Shown: positions 17,941 to 27,673, numbered from the stretch's first letter. The stretch is 64,000 nucleotides of DNA from Lysinibacillus odysseyi 34hs-1 = NBRC 100172 (GCF_001591965.1 NZ_BCVX01000009.1:62001-126000); one strand, 5' to 3'. Notes: generated by a model from the letters alone, not told the origin. Program-made: numbers and translations.

Positions 17941-19305
17941 GTGGTTCAAATGTATAAGGAATTGCTCGCAACGGATCATTTTGAAATAGCGCTCCCTCAA
18001 GCTTTATCTAGTAATGAACGGCAATTATTAACTTTATTTTACCAGCCGTTGACAGGATCGGATCCGGCTAGTCTTTATTTAACACTGTGGGCTGAAGGAG
18101 AAGATTATACAGCTGGGAAGATGACGCACTACTATTTAATGAATGTGCTAGGCATGTCGGTACGTGAGGTTTTCGAAGCCCGGATCGCTCTTGAAGCAAT
18201 AGGATTGCTTCGGACATGGCGGAAGGATGAGGAAGACAGCCGTACCTTTATTTATGAAGTAATGAGACCGCTTGAAGCACGGGAATTTTTTGCAGATCCG
18301 CTGCTATCCATGTTTTTGTTTAGCAAAATAGGGGAGCAGGCATACCGTAAGCTTCGTAACCGCTTCTGCAAGCCTATTGATAAACAGGAATACCAGGAGG
18401 TAACCCGTACATTTACTGATGTGTATAAGCCTGTCCATATGCAGGTGCCGCAGGATATGCTTGAAGATCGGGAAATAGAAAGAGGCTATCCATTCTATTA
18501 TGGGCAATTTGATTTTGATTTACTGAGAGCAGGTCTTTCTGAACAGCTTGTGCCTTCTTCTGCTTTGACGGCCGAGGCGCGTTTGATGATCGCCAAGCTG
18601 GCTTTTTTATATAAACTTTCTCCGCTTGAGATGCAGAAGGTTGTTATCATGGCGTTAGATGATACCATGAAGCTGCCGACTGAACGATTAAAAAAGGCGG
18701 CTGCCGACTATTATAAGATAACTATATCGAAAGAGGCGCCAAAGCTGGCAAAAACCTTTGAAAAGTCTGCGGCTTCGTCGTCGGCATCAAAGAGGACAAA
18801 GGAGCAGGAACTGCTGGATTACTTGGAGACAACGCCACCCATTCAGGTACTGCGGGATATTAATAAAGGCAAAGAGCCGTTGTCTGCTTCTGTTCAGCTA
18901 GCTGAGGATCTTATTGTTAAGCATGAGATGCCTGTTGGTGTTGTAAACGTGCTGCTGGAATATGTCATGTTGACGACAGATATGCGCCTTCCTAAAAATT
19001 ATGTGGAAAGAATTGCTGACCATTGGATCCGCAAAAACTTAAAAACAGCGAAAGAAGCAATGGAGCTAGCCCGCCAGGAGCGGGATAAGTATGCCAAATG
19101 GAAGGCAGAAAACGAAACAAAAGCTAATTCACCGCAGAAACAGAGTTATAAAAAGTCTGGCGGACGGGAGGAGAAGGTACCCGATTGGTTTTATAAACGG
19201 GATGCAGAATCTTCTACGGCACCATCACCTGTGACAATGGTGGACTTTGAGGCAGAGCGGCAGAAAATATTGCAAAAACTAGGACAAGATGGGCAGGTGA
19301 ATTAA
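17941..19305 (+). CDS. dnaB: Replication initiation and membrane attachment protein DnaB (helicase loader component)
   Basis: A 454-residue Firmicute DnaB (unrelated to E. coli helicase DnaB), which with DnaD and DnaI loads the replicative helicase at oriC and at restarted forks. It has DDBH1-type alpha-helical content in the N-terminal two thirds (about 1-260), a polar Ser/Lys linker (about 275-290) and a DDBH2-like C-terminal region with the YVERIADHWIRKNLKTAKEAM helix. GTG 17941 is preferred because GAGGAG at 17926-17931 has correct spacing; GTG 17932 is too close. Its stop lies one base before the probable dnaI start. Confidence 0.94.
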   Translation: MVQMYKELLATDHFEIALPQALSSNERQLLTLFYQPLTGSDPASLYLTLWAEGEDYTAGKMTHYYLMNVLGMSVREVFEARIALEAIGLLRTWRKDEEDSRTFIYEVMRPLEAREFFADPLLSMFLFSKIGEQAYRKLRNRFCKPIDKQEYQEVTRTFTDVYKPVHMQVPQDMLEDREIERGYPFYYGQFDFDLLRAGLSEQLVPSSALTAEARLMIAKLAFLYKLSPLEMQKVVIMALDDTMKLPTERLKKAAADYYKITISKEAPKLAKTFEKSAASSSASKRTKEQELLDYLETTPPIQVLRDINKGKEPLSASVQLAEDLIVKHEMPVGVVNVLLEYVMLTTDMRLPKNYVERIADHWIRKNLKTAKEAMELARQERDKYAKWKAENETKANSPQKQSYKKSGGREEKVPDWFYKRDAESSTAPSPVTMVDFEAERQKILQKLGQDGQVN

Positions 19306-19306
19306 C

Positions 19307-20245
19307 ATCGAACCGATTAATCGATCTTTAAACAGAATAAAAATCCCGTCGTTTCAGGAGCGCTACGAAGCGACAAAACGCCAAATTTTAGAGAATGAAC
19401 AAATACAAAAGTTCCTAGCAGAAAATGCTGAACTAGTAACAAAAGAGATGGTGGAGCGGAGTCTGCCAAAGCTAGATGAATTCATCTCACAATCGACTAC
19501 CTGCTGTAAGGCGGAATCGACTGCATGCTGCAAAAACTATTTATCAGGATTCATACCGAAATTGTACATTTTACGTGATAACATCGAAATTAAATATGAG
19601 CCTTGTGAGCAGAAGCGGTTGGAGGATGAACACCGGGAAACAGCCAAAATGATTTCCAGTATGCATATGCCGAAGGATGTACTGAAAGCTACATTGAAGG
19701 ACCTGATGATTGATGATAATTCACGGGTAATGATTGCTCACAAAGCTGCTGATTTTATCGCACAATATAAGCAGACCGGCGAGCTTCCGGCAAAAGGTTT
19801 TTATCTATACGGACAGTTTGGAGTAGGCAAATCCTTTGTTCTTGGGGCAATTGCTAATGAACTCGCTGCATTGAAGGTAAAGTCTGTTGTTGTCTTTGTA
19901 CCGGAGTTTTTACGCGAGATGAAAAATTCGATTCAGGATCAGACGTTAAATGAAAAAATTGATTATGTTAAAAAGGCACCTGTACTGATGCTTGATGATA
20001 TTGGTGCAGAGACAATGACAGCATGGACGCGCGACGAGATTCTCGGTACGATTCTTCATTACCGAATGAGTGAGCAGTTACCGACATTTATCACGTCAAA
20101 CTTTGATTATGCTGGTCTTGAACATCATTTAGCCCAGTCACAGCGAGGAGATGTAGAGGTTGTTAAGGCTGCGAGGATTATGGAACGTATTAAGGCAGTA
20201 ACGATGCCGATTCAAATGGCAGGAATGAACCGCCGAAATTCGTAA
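19307..20245 (+). CDS. dnaI: Primosomal helicase loader DnaI, with a near-cognate ATC start
   Basis: The AAA+ loader of the replicative helicase, 312 residues (B. subtilis DnaI has 311). An N-terminal helicase-binding domain contains a Cys-rich cluster (CC at about 62-63, CC at 71-72, Cys near 97). The AAA+ part has Walker A YGQFGVGKS, Walker B VLMLDDIGAE and a C-terminal RIMERI. The first standard start codon in frame is ATG 19448, which would delete 47 residues. Upstream, codons from ATC 19307 read x-EPINRSLNRI, matching the known DnaI N-terminus MEPIGRSL at the first residue. AGGTGA lies at 19295-19300, six bases ahead. No ATG, GTG or TTG exists in frame before 19448 after the stop at 19298. 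Initiation at ATC is therefore inferred. Confidence 0.9.
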   Translation: MEPINRSLNRIKIPSFQERYEATKRQILENEQIQKFLAENAELVTKEMVERSLPKLDEFISQSTTCCKAESTACCKNYLSGFIPKLYILRDNIEIKYEPCEQKRLEDEHRETAKMISSMHMPKDVLKATLKDLMIDDNSRVMIAHKAADFIAQYKQTGELPAKGFYLYGQFGVGKSFVLGAIANELAALKVKSVVVFVPEFLREMKNSIQDQTLNEKIDYVKKAPVLMLDDIGAETMTAWTRDEILGTILHYRMSEQLPTFITSNFDYAGLEHHLAQSQRGDVEVVKAARIMERIKAVTMPIQMAGMNRRNS

Positions 20246-20256
20246 CATTTTAGCAG

Positions 20257-20285
20257 TTGCTTTTTTCTGCCGGCAGGCGTATACT
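20257..20285 (+). promoter_or_regulatory. Promoter of the thrS T-box leader
   Basis: TTGCTT (20257-20262), exactly 17 bases, TATACT (20280-20285), directly before the T-box leader. Confidence 0.65.
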
Positions 20286-20289
20286 TTCC

Positions 20290-20541
20290 TAAGTAATTAC
20301 ACATAAAAAAGCTTTGAAAAGGACACGGGATTTGTGAACCGACTTTTAGAGAAGGAAGCCTTGGCTGGAAGCTTCCTAGCACGACACACATTCTACTACC
20401 TTGGAGCAGTGGCGGGGCGAATCCGTCAACGTTCATCAGTACGTTAACTGACCTAGAGCTTCGTTCGAGTTTACTCGGAAGGAAGAAGGGTGGAACCACG
20501 AGCATACGCGTCGTCCCTTTCCAGGGACGGCGCTTTTTTAT
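20290..20541 (+). promoter_or_regulatory. T-box riboswitch (threonine) with terminator
   Basis: The leader has the T-box core AAGGGTGGAACCACG at 20486-20500, an upstream stem I with the AGAGA bulge and GGCTGGAAGC distal loop, and a competing terminator GCG-CGTCCCT/AGGGACG-CGC plus T-run at 20507-20539. In the specifier region ACTACC (about 20394-20399) both possible triplets, ACT and ACC, are threonine codons. Uncharged tRNA-Thr would stabilise the antiterminator and switch on thrS. Confidence 0.9.
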
Positions 20542-20547
20542 TTGGTT

Positions 20548-20652
20548 TCGCGGGTATTTCCTTGAAATTCGCGGGTAATCGGCCTGAAATCGCGGGTATC
20601 TTCCAAAAAATCGCGGGTATTTGACCTGAAATCGCCGGTAAACAGAGGCTCA
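20548..20652 (+). repeat. Five 21-bp-period repeats between the T-box and thrS
   Basis: The core TCGCGGGTA starts at 20548, 20569, 20590 and 20611, with a variant TCGCCGGTA at 20632, each exactly 21 bases apart. The 12 bases between cores vary but keep a CCTGAAA-like end. It lies after the terminator, so it is transcribed only with thrS. Confidence 0.85.
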
Positions 20653-20678
20653 CTATATAAAAAGAGGAGGACATCCAT

Positions 20679-22610
20679 ATGTCAGAAATGATTAAATTAA
20701 CTTTCCCAGATGGCAATGTCAAGGAGTTTGAAAAAGGCATCTCGACTTTAGATGTTGCAGGCTCCATCAGCCCTGGATTAAAAAAGAGTGCATTAGCCGG
20801 TAAAATCAACGGCACATTAATTGATGCCAAAACACCGATTGAAGAAGACGCAGCAATCGAGATTATTACAAACAAATCACCAGAAGCCCTGGAAATTCTT
20901 CGTCACTCTACTGCCCATTTAACAGCGCAGGCAGTAAAGCGTCTCTTCCCGGATGTGAAATTAGGGATCGGTCCTGTGATTGAATCAGGTTTCTACTATG
21001 ACATCGATGCACCAACACCGATTACAATGGAAGACCTGCCTGCAATTGAAAAAGAAATGAAAAAAATCATTGCAGAAAATATTGAAATCGAACGTAAAAA
21101 TGTCTCTCGTGAAGAGGCAAAAGCGATCTATACAGAAGTTGGCGACGAGTATAAGCTGGAGCTTCTTGAAGCAATTCCTGAAGGTGAACAAGTTTCCATC
21201 TATTATCAAGGTGATTTCTTCGACCTTTGCCGTGGTGTCCATGTACCATCAACAGGAAAATTGAAAGAATTTAAATTATTGTCTCTAGCTGGTGCATACT
21301 GGCGCGGTAACTCCGATAATAAGATGCTGCAACGCATCTACGGTACAGCATTCTTTACAAAGGATGAGCTGAAGCACCACTTGCAAATGCTTGAAGAGGC
21401 AAAAGAGCGTGACCACCGTAAAATCGGGAAAGAGCTTGACCTATTCATGACGAGCCAAACTGTCGGCCAAGGCTTACCGTTATGGCTGCCAAACGGCGCG
21501 ACAATCCGCCGTACAATCGAGCGTTATATCGTAGACAAAGAAATTTCCCTTGGCTACAAGCACGTGTACACACCTGTACTTGGTTCAAAAACACTTTATG
21601 AAACTTCAGGCCACTGGGACCACTATCAGGATGGCATGTTTCCTCCGATGGAAATGGATAATGAAACATTAGTGCTTCGTCCGATGAATTGCCCGCACCA
21701 TATGATGGTGTTCAAAAATGGTCTGCATTCATACCGTCACCTGCCGATCCGTATTGCAGAGCTTGGTACAATGCACCGCTACGAAATGTCAGGAGCAGTT
21801 TCGGGCTTACAGCGTGTACGCGGGATGACTTTAAATGATGCACATATTTTCGTACGTCCAGATCAAATTAAAGCGGAATTCAAAAAGGTAGTTGAGCTTA
21901 TTCTGGAAGTATATAAAGACTTCGACTTAACAGACTACTCATTCCGTCTGTCATACCGTGATCCGGAAGATAAAGAAAAGTACTTTGATGATGATGAAAT
22001 GTGGGAAAAAGCACAATCCATGTTAAAAGAAGCAATGGATGAGCTTGGCCTGGATTACTATGAAGCAGAAGGCGAAGCGGCATTCTACGGTCCGAAGCTT
22101 GATGTTCAAGTAAAAACAGCAATCGGTAAAGAGGAAACTTTATCAACAGCTCAACTTGATTTCCTATTACCACAACGCTTCGATCTTTCATACATCGGAG
22201 AAGACGGCCAGCCGCAGCGCCCGGTTGTTATTCACCGTGGTGTCGTATCCACAATGGAACGCTTTGTCGCATTCTTGATCGAAGAATATAAAGGTGCATT
22301 CCCAACATGGCTGGCACCAGTGCAAGCAACAATCATTCCTGTATCAAATGCAGTTCACTACGATTATGCGCGTGAAATTCAAGAGAAACTTCAAGCAGCA
22401 GGTATTCGTGTGGAAATGGATGATCGCGAAGAGAAGCTTGGCTATAAAATTCGTGAATCACAAATGAAAAAAATTCCTTACATGCTTGTTATCGGCGATA
22501 AGGAAGTAGAGGCAGGCGGCGTGAACATTCGTCGTTATGGCTCAAAAGATTCTGAAACAATCAGCTTCGATGAGTTTCTGAAAAATATTAAAGCAGAAGT
22601 AACAAAATAA
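20679..22610 (+). CDS. thrS: Threonyl-tRNA synthetase
   Basis: A class II synthetase of 643 residues charging tRNA-Thr. Domains in order: TGS (about 1-63), the editing domain with [16 protein letters not shown] (His pair for Ser-tRNA hydrolysis, about 73-88), the catalytic core (about 240-535) with zinc ligands in RPMNCPHHM and [11 protein letters not shown], class II motif 3 in FEGAF-equivalent positions, and the anticodon-binding domain (about 540-640). ATG after AGAGGAGG. Controlled by the upstream threonine T-box and closed by its own terminator. Confidence 0.98.
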   Translation: MSEMIKLTFPDGNVKEFEKGISTLDVAGSISPGLKKSALAGKINGTLIDAKTPIEEDAAIEIITNKSPEALEILRHSTAHLTAQAVKRLFPDVKLGIGPVIESGFYYDIDAPTPITMEDLPAIEKEMKKIIAENIEIERKNVSREEAKAIYTEVGDEYKLELLEAIPEGEQVSIYYQGDFFDLCRGVHVPSTGKLKEFKLLSLAGAYWRGNSDNKMLQRIYGTAFFTKDELKHHLQMLEEAKERDHRKIGKELDLFMTSQTVGQGLPLWLPNGATIRRTIERYIVDKEISLGYKHVYTPVLGSKTLYETSGHWDHYQDGMFPPMEMDNETLVLRPMNCPHHMMVFKNGLHSYRHLPIRIAELGTMHRYEMSGAVSGLQRVRGMTLNDAHIFVRPDQIKAEFKKVVELILEVYKDFDLTDYSFRLSYRDPEDKEKYFDDDEMWEKAQSMLKEAMDELGLDYYEAEGEAAFYGPKLDVQVKTAIGKEETLSTAQLDFLLPQRFDLSYIGEDGQPQRPVVIHRGVVSTMERFVAFLIEEYKGAFPTWLAPVQATIIPVSNAVHYDYAREIQEKLQAAGIRVEMDDREEKLGYKIRESQMKKIPYMLVIGDKEVEAGGVNIRRYGSKDSETISFDEFLKNIKAEVTK

Positions 22611-22622
22611 GATTAACTGATG

Positions 22623-22652
22623 AAAGGTGCCGTTTATGCGGCACCTTTTTCT
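22623..22652 (+). terminator. Terminator after thrS
   Basis: AAAGGTGCCG pairs with CGGCACCTTTTT over a TTTATG loop. Confidence 0.85.
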
Positions 22653-22688
22653 TAGGCATGCATACCGTAAGTAGGAAGGGGTGGAGAA

Positions 22689-23510
22689 TTGTTTTATCAT
22701 ATAAAAGAGCTGCAATACGAAGCAAAGCCTTGTAGACCAGATCCAGTGATGGCACGGAAAATGCAGGAAATTTTAGGAGGCCAGTTTGGCGAAATGTCGG
22801 TGGCTCTCCAATACTTATTCCAGGGCTGGAATACACGTGGCAATGAAAAATACCGTGATTTATTAATGGATACAGGGACAGAGGAACTGGCCCATATCGA
22901 GATGATCTGTACTATGATTGCAAGGCTGCTTGATGGAGTATGCCCGACTACGCTCGATGAAGCGGCGAAGGATCCTTTTATAGCTGCTATTTTAGGTGGG
23001 AGTAATCCGCAGCATCTCATCGTTTCAGGATTAGGGGCCATGCCTTCGGATATTAACGGCAACCGCTGGACAGCTGATTATATTATTGCAAGCGGTAACT
23101 TGCTAGCGGATTTCAGGGCAAATTTAAATGCAGAATCACAAGGGCGCCTTCAGGTTGCAAGGCTGTATTATGAAACGGAAGATCCAGGTGTACGCGATAT
23201 GTTTGCGTGGCTGCTTGCACGGGATACAATGCATCAAAATCAATGGATTGCCGCGATAAAAGAACTTGAAGCCCAAGAGAATATCGTTGTACCAAGCACA
23301 TTCCCGAGAGAGCTGGAAAAACGGGAAGTTTCCCATACATTATTTAATTTCTCCCGCGGTAATGAAAGTGCACAGGGACGCTGGGCACACGGGCCAAGCC
23401 TTGACGGAGAAGGCGTATTCAATTATGTAGAGCAGCCGGTACCATTTGCTCCGGCTCCAGTTTTGCCGCCGGCTCCTCCGACTGCTTTTGATACACCGCC
23501 TTTAAATTAA
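22689..23510 (+). CDS. Manganese catalase family protein
   Basis: A 273-residue ferritin-like di-manganese catalase homologue. Metal ligands are visible in FGEMSVALQYLFQGW (Glu near 35), TEELAHIEMI (Glu-x2-His near 66-69), YYETEDPGVRDMF and ARDTMHQNQW. It would dismute hydrogen peroxide; relatives in Bacillus include the vegetative YdbD and the spore-coat CotJC, and which of these it resembles more cannot be settled here. The last 30 residues are Pro-rich (PAPVLPPAPP). The start is TTG 22689, with AAGGGGTGG at 22676-22684; it is the only start codon near that site. No clear partner gene. Confidence 0.88.
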   Translation: MFYHIKELQYEAKPCRPDPVMARKMQEILGGQFGEMSVALQYLFQGWNTRGNEKYRDLLMDTGTEELAHIEMICTMIARLLDGVCPTTLDEAAKDPFIAAILGGSNPQHLIVSGLGAMPSDINGNRWTADYIIASGNLLADFRANLNAESQGRLQVARLYYETEDPGVRDMFAWLLARDTMHQNQWIAAIKELEAQENIVVPSTFPRELEKREVSHTLFNFSRGNESAQGRWAHGPSLDGEGVFNYVEQPVPFAPAPVLPPAPPTAFDTPPLN

Positions 23511-23621
23511 AAGAAAGCTTTTCATACACTGTCTGGCTGGATGATACAAAAAAGGTTCCCCGGCCGAAAATGGATTCTTCTAAGGGAGTAAGTGCCAATC
23601 AAAAAAATCTGGCAAAACTGC

Positions 23622-23650
23622 TTGACGCCTTACGATAAGCGTGATAAGAT
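23622..23650 (+). promoter_or_regulatory. Promoter of the infC-rpmI-rplT operon
   Basis: TTGACG (23622-23627), 17 bases, TAAGAT (23645-23650), about 250 bases before infC, leaving a long leader. Confidence 0.7.
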
Positions 23651-23656
23651 TATTTA

Positions 23657-23815
23657 GGTTATGAATACAAAGTTTGAAGTAGAGGCTGCCCGCTTCTCAC
23701 CTGAATGAACGCTTCGTAGGCTGTTTACAGGTATGATATGTTGAATTGTTTTTACGTGAGTATACGTATGCACATATAGTGGGCGGACATCTTCTAAAAT
23801 GTCCGCCCTTTTTTC
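23657..23815 (+). promoter_or_regulatory. Ribosomal protein L20-type leader with terminator upstream of infC
   Basis: A 160-base structured leader ends in the strong terminator GGGCGGACAT/ATGTCCGCCC plus T-run (23781-23814). In Bacillus, L20 binds such a leader and causes premature termination of infC-rpmI-rplT. The position and terminator fit; a covariance-model match has not been run. Confidence 0.7.
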
Positions 23816-23896
23816 ATGGACATATCGGAAGTGTACCGTTCAGGGGCATCTCAAGCCCAAACCATGTATTCGCGCATATTATGGAGGTGGATTATT

Positions 23897-24412
23897 ATTA
23901 GCAAAGACATGTATGTAAACGAAGGCATTCGCGCACGTGAACTTCGTGTAATCGACCATAATGGTGAACAGCTAGGAGTCAAAACACGAAATGAAGCACT
24001 TGAGATTGCCGGTCGTGTTAACTTGGATCTTGTCCTTGTGGCCCCTCAAGCCAAACCGCCGGTCGCACGTATCATGGACTATGGTAAATTTAAGTTTGAA
24101 CAGCAAAAGAAAGACCGTGAAATTCGTAAAAATCAAAAGGTCATCAATATGAAAGAGGTTCGTCTGAGCCCGACAATTGATGAACATGATTTCCAAACGA
24201 AGCTACGTAATGCAATCAAGTTCCTTGAAAAAGGCGATAAAGTAAAATGTAGCATCCGTTTCAAAGGTCGTGCTATCACACACAAAGAAATCGGTCAACG
24301 TGTATTAGATCGCTTTGCTGAAGCCTGCGCTGAAGTAGCAACGGTTGAACAAAAACCGAAGATGGAAGGCCGCAGCATGTTCTTAGTACTTAACCCTAAG
24401 AACGAAAAGTAA
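23897..24412 (+). CDS. infC: Translation initiation factor IF-3, ATT start
   Basis: IF-3 (171 residues) binds the 30S subunit, prevents subunit joining and rejects non-standard start codons. The N-domain (about 1-75) has [14 protein letters not shown] and the linker/C-domain has VKEVRLSP-type [12 protein letters not shown] and [13 protein letters not shown]. The family starts MSKD; here the codon in that place is ATT 23897, six bases after GGAGGTGG. ATT starts are the rule for infC and let IF-3 limit its own synthesis. The longer open frame from 23816 is non-coding leader. Confidence 0.96.
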   Translation: MSKDMYVNEGIRARELRVIDHNGEQLGVKTRNEALEIAGRVNLDLVLVAPQAKPPVARIMDYGKFKFEQQKKDREIRKNQKVINMKEVRLSPTIDEHDFQTKLRNAIKFLEKGDKVKCSIRFKGRAITHKEIGQRVLDRFAEACAEVATVEQKPKMEGRSMFLVLNPKNEK

Positions 24413-24445
24413 TAAGGAATTGAACAGTTTAGGAGGAAAAACGAC

Positions 24446-24646
24446 ATGCCAAAAATGAAAACTCACCGTGGCGCTGCTAAGCGTTTCAAAAAAACAGGTA
24501 CTGGTAAATTAAAATTCGACCGTGCTTATGGTAGCCACTTATTCGCTAACAAATCAACTAAAGCGAAACGTCACCTACGTAAAGCGAAAGTTGCAAGCTC
24601 AGGCGATTTCAAACGCATCCGTACATTATTAACTTACATGAAATAA
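24446..24646 (+). CDS. rpmI: 50S ribosomal protein L35
   Basis: A 66-residue basic protein beginning [21 protein letters not shown], the L35 signature. ATG after AGGAGG (24431-24436). Middle gene of the infC-rpmI-rplT operon, 33 bases behind infC, with strongly biased codons of a highly expressed gene. Confidence 0.98.
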   Translation: MPKMKTHRGAAKRFKKTGTGKLKFDRAYGSHLFANKSTKAKRHLRKAKVASSGDFKRIRTLLTYMK

Positions 24647-24696
24647 TTAATTGAACATACAGGTTCAACACTAAAATAACTATTCGAAAGAATTAG

Positions 24697-25071
<375 letters not shown>

Positions 25072-25112
25072 GAAGTAATACTTATAAGCTTTAGCCAAAT
25101 AACATAAGTAAA

Positions 25113-25147
25113 TGAGACTGGTAGGAATTCCTATCAGTCTTTTTTTA
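25113..25147 (+). terminator. Terminator of the infC operon
   Basis: AGACTG-TAGG AATT CCTA-CAGTCT followed by seven T. Confidence 0.85.
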
Positions 25148-25220
25148 GCAGATGGAGAGCTGAAAAATCAATAGCTTACTTAAACAGTTAGGACACTGCG
25201 GCCATAGAGGAGTGAAAAGT

Positions 25221-25487
25221 ATGGATCTTGCCATTTATTCTTACGTTGGTATACTATCACTTGTTTTACTTTTCCTCATGTATAACGATAAGCAGAAGGC
25301 AATTAAGAAAGAATGGCGTATTGCAGAAAAGACATTATTTACACTGGCCATCACTGGAGGAGCAATCGGGGGTGTCCTTGGCATGTATCTGTTTCGCCAT
25401 AAAACGAAACATAATACTTTTGCCTTCGGGTTTCCACTTCTGGCAGCCATTCAAGTATTCATCATTGTAAAGCTGGTATCGATGTAA
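25221..25487 (+). CDS. ysdA: DUF1294 membrane protein YsdA
   Basis: An 88-residue DUF1294 membrane protein, the expected neighbour of rplT in Bacillus. Hydrophobic segments: YVGILSLVLLFLMYND, a Gly-rich turn AITGGAIGGVLGMYLFRHKT (the family hallmark, ending in the basic RHKTKH), and PLLAAIQVFIIVKLV. Function unknown. ATG 25221 is taken because GAGGAG stands at 25207-25212; the GTG at 25212 overlaps that site. Confidence 0.85.
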   Translation: MDLAIYSYVGILSLVLLFLMYNDKQKAIKKEWRIAEKTLFTLAITGGAIGGVLGMYLFRHKTKHNTFAFGFPLLAAIQVFIIVKLVSM

Positions 25488-25553
25488 AGAAATGAAGAGA
25501 AGTAGAATAGGCAAAGAGGTTCGGCAAATTTTTGCTCGAACCTCTTTTTTAAT

Positions 25554-25937
25554 TTATTTTCCCTTCATCAGCTTTTCAATTGGATTCTTCCAGCTGATTG
25601 TTGCGTTCGGGTAGTTCAGAAGAATTTCCTTTTCTAAAAAGAGAAAGTCGTCCTTTGTAAAGCCCTGCAGCTTCATTGGATCATGAACGAAAACAAAAAT
25701 AGATACTACTTCAAATGCCGTTTCCGTTGTCCCTAAGTATTTTTCTCCTTCAAAAAGAGCACCTTTAAAAGAAATGAAAAAATTCTTCCGGACATTTTTT
25801 ATATCATCGTAAAAATAGTAGTCCCCTTTTTCATACGCCTCATCCAGCTTCCGCTTCGGGTCCAGCAAGTAGCGGACGCCTTTATAAAATATGTATATAA
25901 TTAATACGATAATTACAAGTCGAAGAAGTAGAGCCAT
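25554..25937 (-). CDS. ysdB: Sigma-W pathway protein YsdB
   Basis: A 127-residue protein with an N-terminal membrane helix (LLLRLVIIVLIIYIFY) and a soluble domain with NVRKNFFISFKGALFEGEKYLGTT, the segment I associate with YsdB. It is encoded between ysdA and ysdC as in B. subtilis but on the opposite strand to both. In B. subtilis YsdB affects sigma-W activity. The ATG at 25937 follows AGGGGG; the longer frame is not needed. A consensus sigma-W promoter lies immediately upstream, strong independent support for the name. Confidence 0.88.
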   Translation of the reverse strand: MALLLRLVIIVLIIYIFYKGVRYLLDPKRKLDEAYEKGDYYFYDDIKNVRKNFFISFKGALFEGEKYLGTTETAFEVVSIFVFVHDPMKLQGFTKDDFLFLEKEILLNYPNATISWKNPIEKLMKGK

Positions 25938-25972
25938 GAAAATTCCCCCTTGCCACACGAGTTTCCCTTCTA

Positions 25973-25998
25973 TACGATTGAAAGGGGGAAAGGTTTCA
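25973..25998 (-). promoter_or_regulatory. Sigma-W promoter of ysdB
   Basis: On the minus strand TGAAAC (25998 to 25993), exactly 16 bases, CGTA (25976 to 25973): a full match to the sigma-W consensus, 36 bases before the ysdB start. Confidence 0.85.
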
Positions 25999-26025
25999 AT
26001 TTTTTAAGAAAATGGAGAGAAAAAA

Positions 26026-26508
26026 ATGGATTTTAAGCAATTATTCAAAATGCAGCGTGAACTCGATGCATTTATTGAAGAAACACAAAATATTACATAT
26101 GATGTTTTTCAGGAAAAAGGATTGGCATTATTAGTTGAGCTAGCAGAACTGGCGAACGAAACACGCTGCTTTAAATTTTGGAGTACAAAGGGTCCTTCCG
26201 AGCGCTCTGTTATCTTGGAGGAGTTTGTCGACTCGATTCACTTCCTCTTATCTCTTGGCAACATGCGCAGCTTAACAGTAGAGCAGTGGCCAAAAGTGGA
26301 AGAGAAAGCAGAGCTCACACCGTTGTTTATCGAAACAACAGTTGCTACGACATCCTTTATCAGCATACCGACACAGGAGTCGTACAATAAGCTTTGGTGC
26401 TTTTATGGAAAGCTTGCATATAATCTTGGCTTTACAGAGGAAGATATTTTGGATGCATATTTAGCCAAAAACGAGAAAAACTATGAGCGCCAACGTTCAG
26501 GCTATTAA
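26026..26508 (+). CDS. Dimeric dUTP diphosphatase (MazG-like fold)
   Basis: A 160-residue all-alpha dUTPase of the dimeric type (dUTPase_2), which hydrolyses dUTP to dUMP to keep uracil out of DNA. Visible metal-binding helices: LLVELAELANETRCFKFW (the E-x-x-E pair, about residues 33-50) and EEFVDSIHFLLSLG (E-x-x-x-D, about 64-78). This type is common in Gram-positive genomes and their phages. ATG after GGAGAG. Stands between ysdB and ysdC, an insertion relative to B. subtilis order. Confidence 0.85.
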   Translation: MDFKQLFKMQRELDAFIEETQNITYDVFQEKGLALLVELAELANETRCFKFWSTKGPSERSVILEEFVDSIHFLLSLGNMRSLTVEQWPKVEEKAELTPLFIETTVATTSFISIPTQESYNKLWCFYGKLAYNLGFTEEDILDAYLAKNEKNYERQRSGY

Positions 26509-26572
26509 TTGCTTTGAAATTCGAAATATTCACGTTATAATCGAGAAGACATATAAATAGGAGGCCAAGAGT

Positions 26573-27661
26573 ATGACGCAATTAGATCCGACATTGCAAA
26601 TGCTGAAAGAATTAACAGATGCAAATGGAATACCTGGTAATGAACGGGCACCAAGGGAAGTAATGAGAAAGTATATTGAGCCGTTTGCAGATGAGATTGT
26701 AACGGATAACCTCGGCAGTCTGATTGCCAAAAAAGTCGGGGAAGAAAATGGACCGAAAATTATGGTAGCAGGCCATCTGGACGAAATTGGCTTCATGGTT
26801 ACACAAATTGATGATAAAGGCTTTTTAAAATTCCAGACAGTCGGCGGGTGGTGGGAGCAGGTAATGCTTGCGCAGCGTGTGACAGTGACAACGAGAAAAG
26901 GCGAAGAGATTATTGGTGTTATCGGTTCTAAACCACCGCACATTATTCCGGCAGATGCCCGTAAAAAATCAGTTGATGTGAAAGACATGTTTATTGATAT
27001 TGGTGCATCATCAAAAGAGGAAGCAATGAAGTGGGGCGTCTTACCGGGCGACATGGTAACACCGTATTTTGAATTCAATGTGATGAAAAATAAAAAGCAC
27101 CTTCTTGCAAAAGCGTGGGATAATCGAATTGGCTGTGCTATTGCTATCGATGTGCTTCGTGCATTAAAGGATGAACAGCATCCGAATATCGTTTACGGTG
27201 TAGGAAATGTTCAAGAGGAAGTCGGCCTGCGCGGTGCAAAAACATCTACTTTCAAAATTCAGCCGGATATCGGCTTTTCTGTAGACGTTGGAGTTGCAGG
27301 AGATACACCGGGCATTACGCCGAAGGAATCTACATCTAAAATGGGCGCAGGTCCTCAAATTGTCATTTATGACGCTTCTATGGTTGCTCATACCGGGCTT
27401 CGTAATTTTGTTTTAGAAATAGCTGAGGAAAATAATATCCCTTACCAGTTTGAATCGCTTGCAGGCGGAGGGACGGATGCGGGGTCTATCCATTTGACAG
27501 CAAATGGGGTACCAGCTCTTGCAATCGGAGTTGCGACAAGATACATCCATTCCCATGCAGGTATCTTGAGTCGTGATGACTACGAAAACACCGTAAAATT
27601 AATCGTGGAAATCATCAAAAAACTGGATCGCGAGACGGTTGACCGTATTATCCGTGATTAA
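26573..27661 (+). CDS. ysdC: M42-family metalloaminopeptidase YsdC
   Basis: A 362-residue M42 (glutamyl aminopeptidase/tetrahedral peptidase) enzyme using two metal ions. The ligands and catalytic residues are in order: [10 protein letters not shown] (His, Asp near 66-68), KAWDNRIGC (bridging Asp), [11 protein letters not shown] (catalytic Glu and ligand Glu near 213-214), SVDVGVAGD (Asp) and IHSHAG (His near 330). Such enzymes form large cytosolic shells that trim peptides released by proteases. ATG after AGGAGG. Own terminator downstream. Confidence 0.92.
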   Translation: MTQLDPTLQMLKELTDANGIPGNERAPREVMRKYIEPFADEIVTDNLGSLIAKKVGEENGPKIMVAGHLDEIGFMVTQIDDKGFLKFQTVGGWWEQVMLAQRVTVTTRKGEEIIGVIGSKPPHIIPADARKKSVDVKDMFIDIGASSKEEAMKWGVLPGDMVTPYFEFNVMKNKKHLLAKAWDNRIGCAIAIDVLRALKDEQHPNIVYGVGNVQEEVGLRGAKTSTFKIQPDIGFSVDVGVAGDTPGITPKESTSKMGAGPQIVIYDASMVAHTGLRNFVLEIAEENNIPYQFESLAGGGTDAGSIHLTANGVPALAIGVATRYIHSHAGILSRDDYENTVKLIVEIIKKLDRETVDRIIRD

Positions 27662-27673
27662 GTAAAACGAAGA

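Noticed and set aside
20548-20652. CRISPR array
   Set aside because: The repeated core is only nine bases with 12-base intervals, far below CRISPR repeat and spacer sizes, and there are no cas genes.
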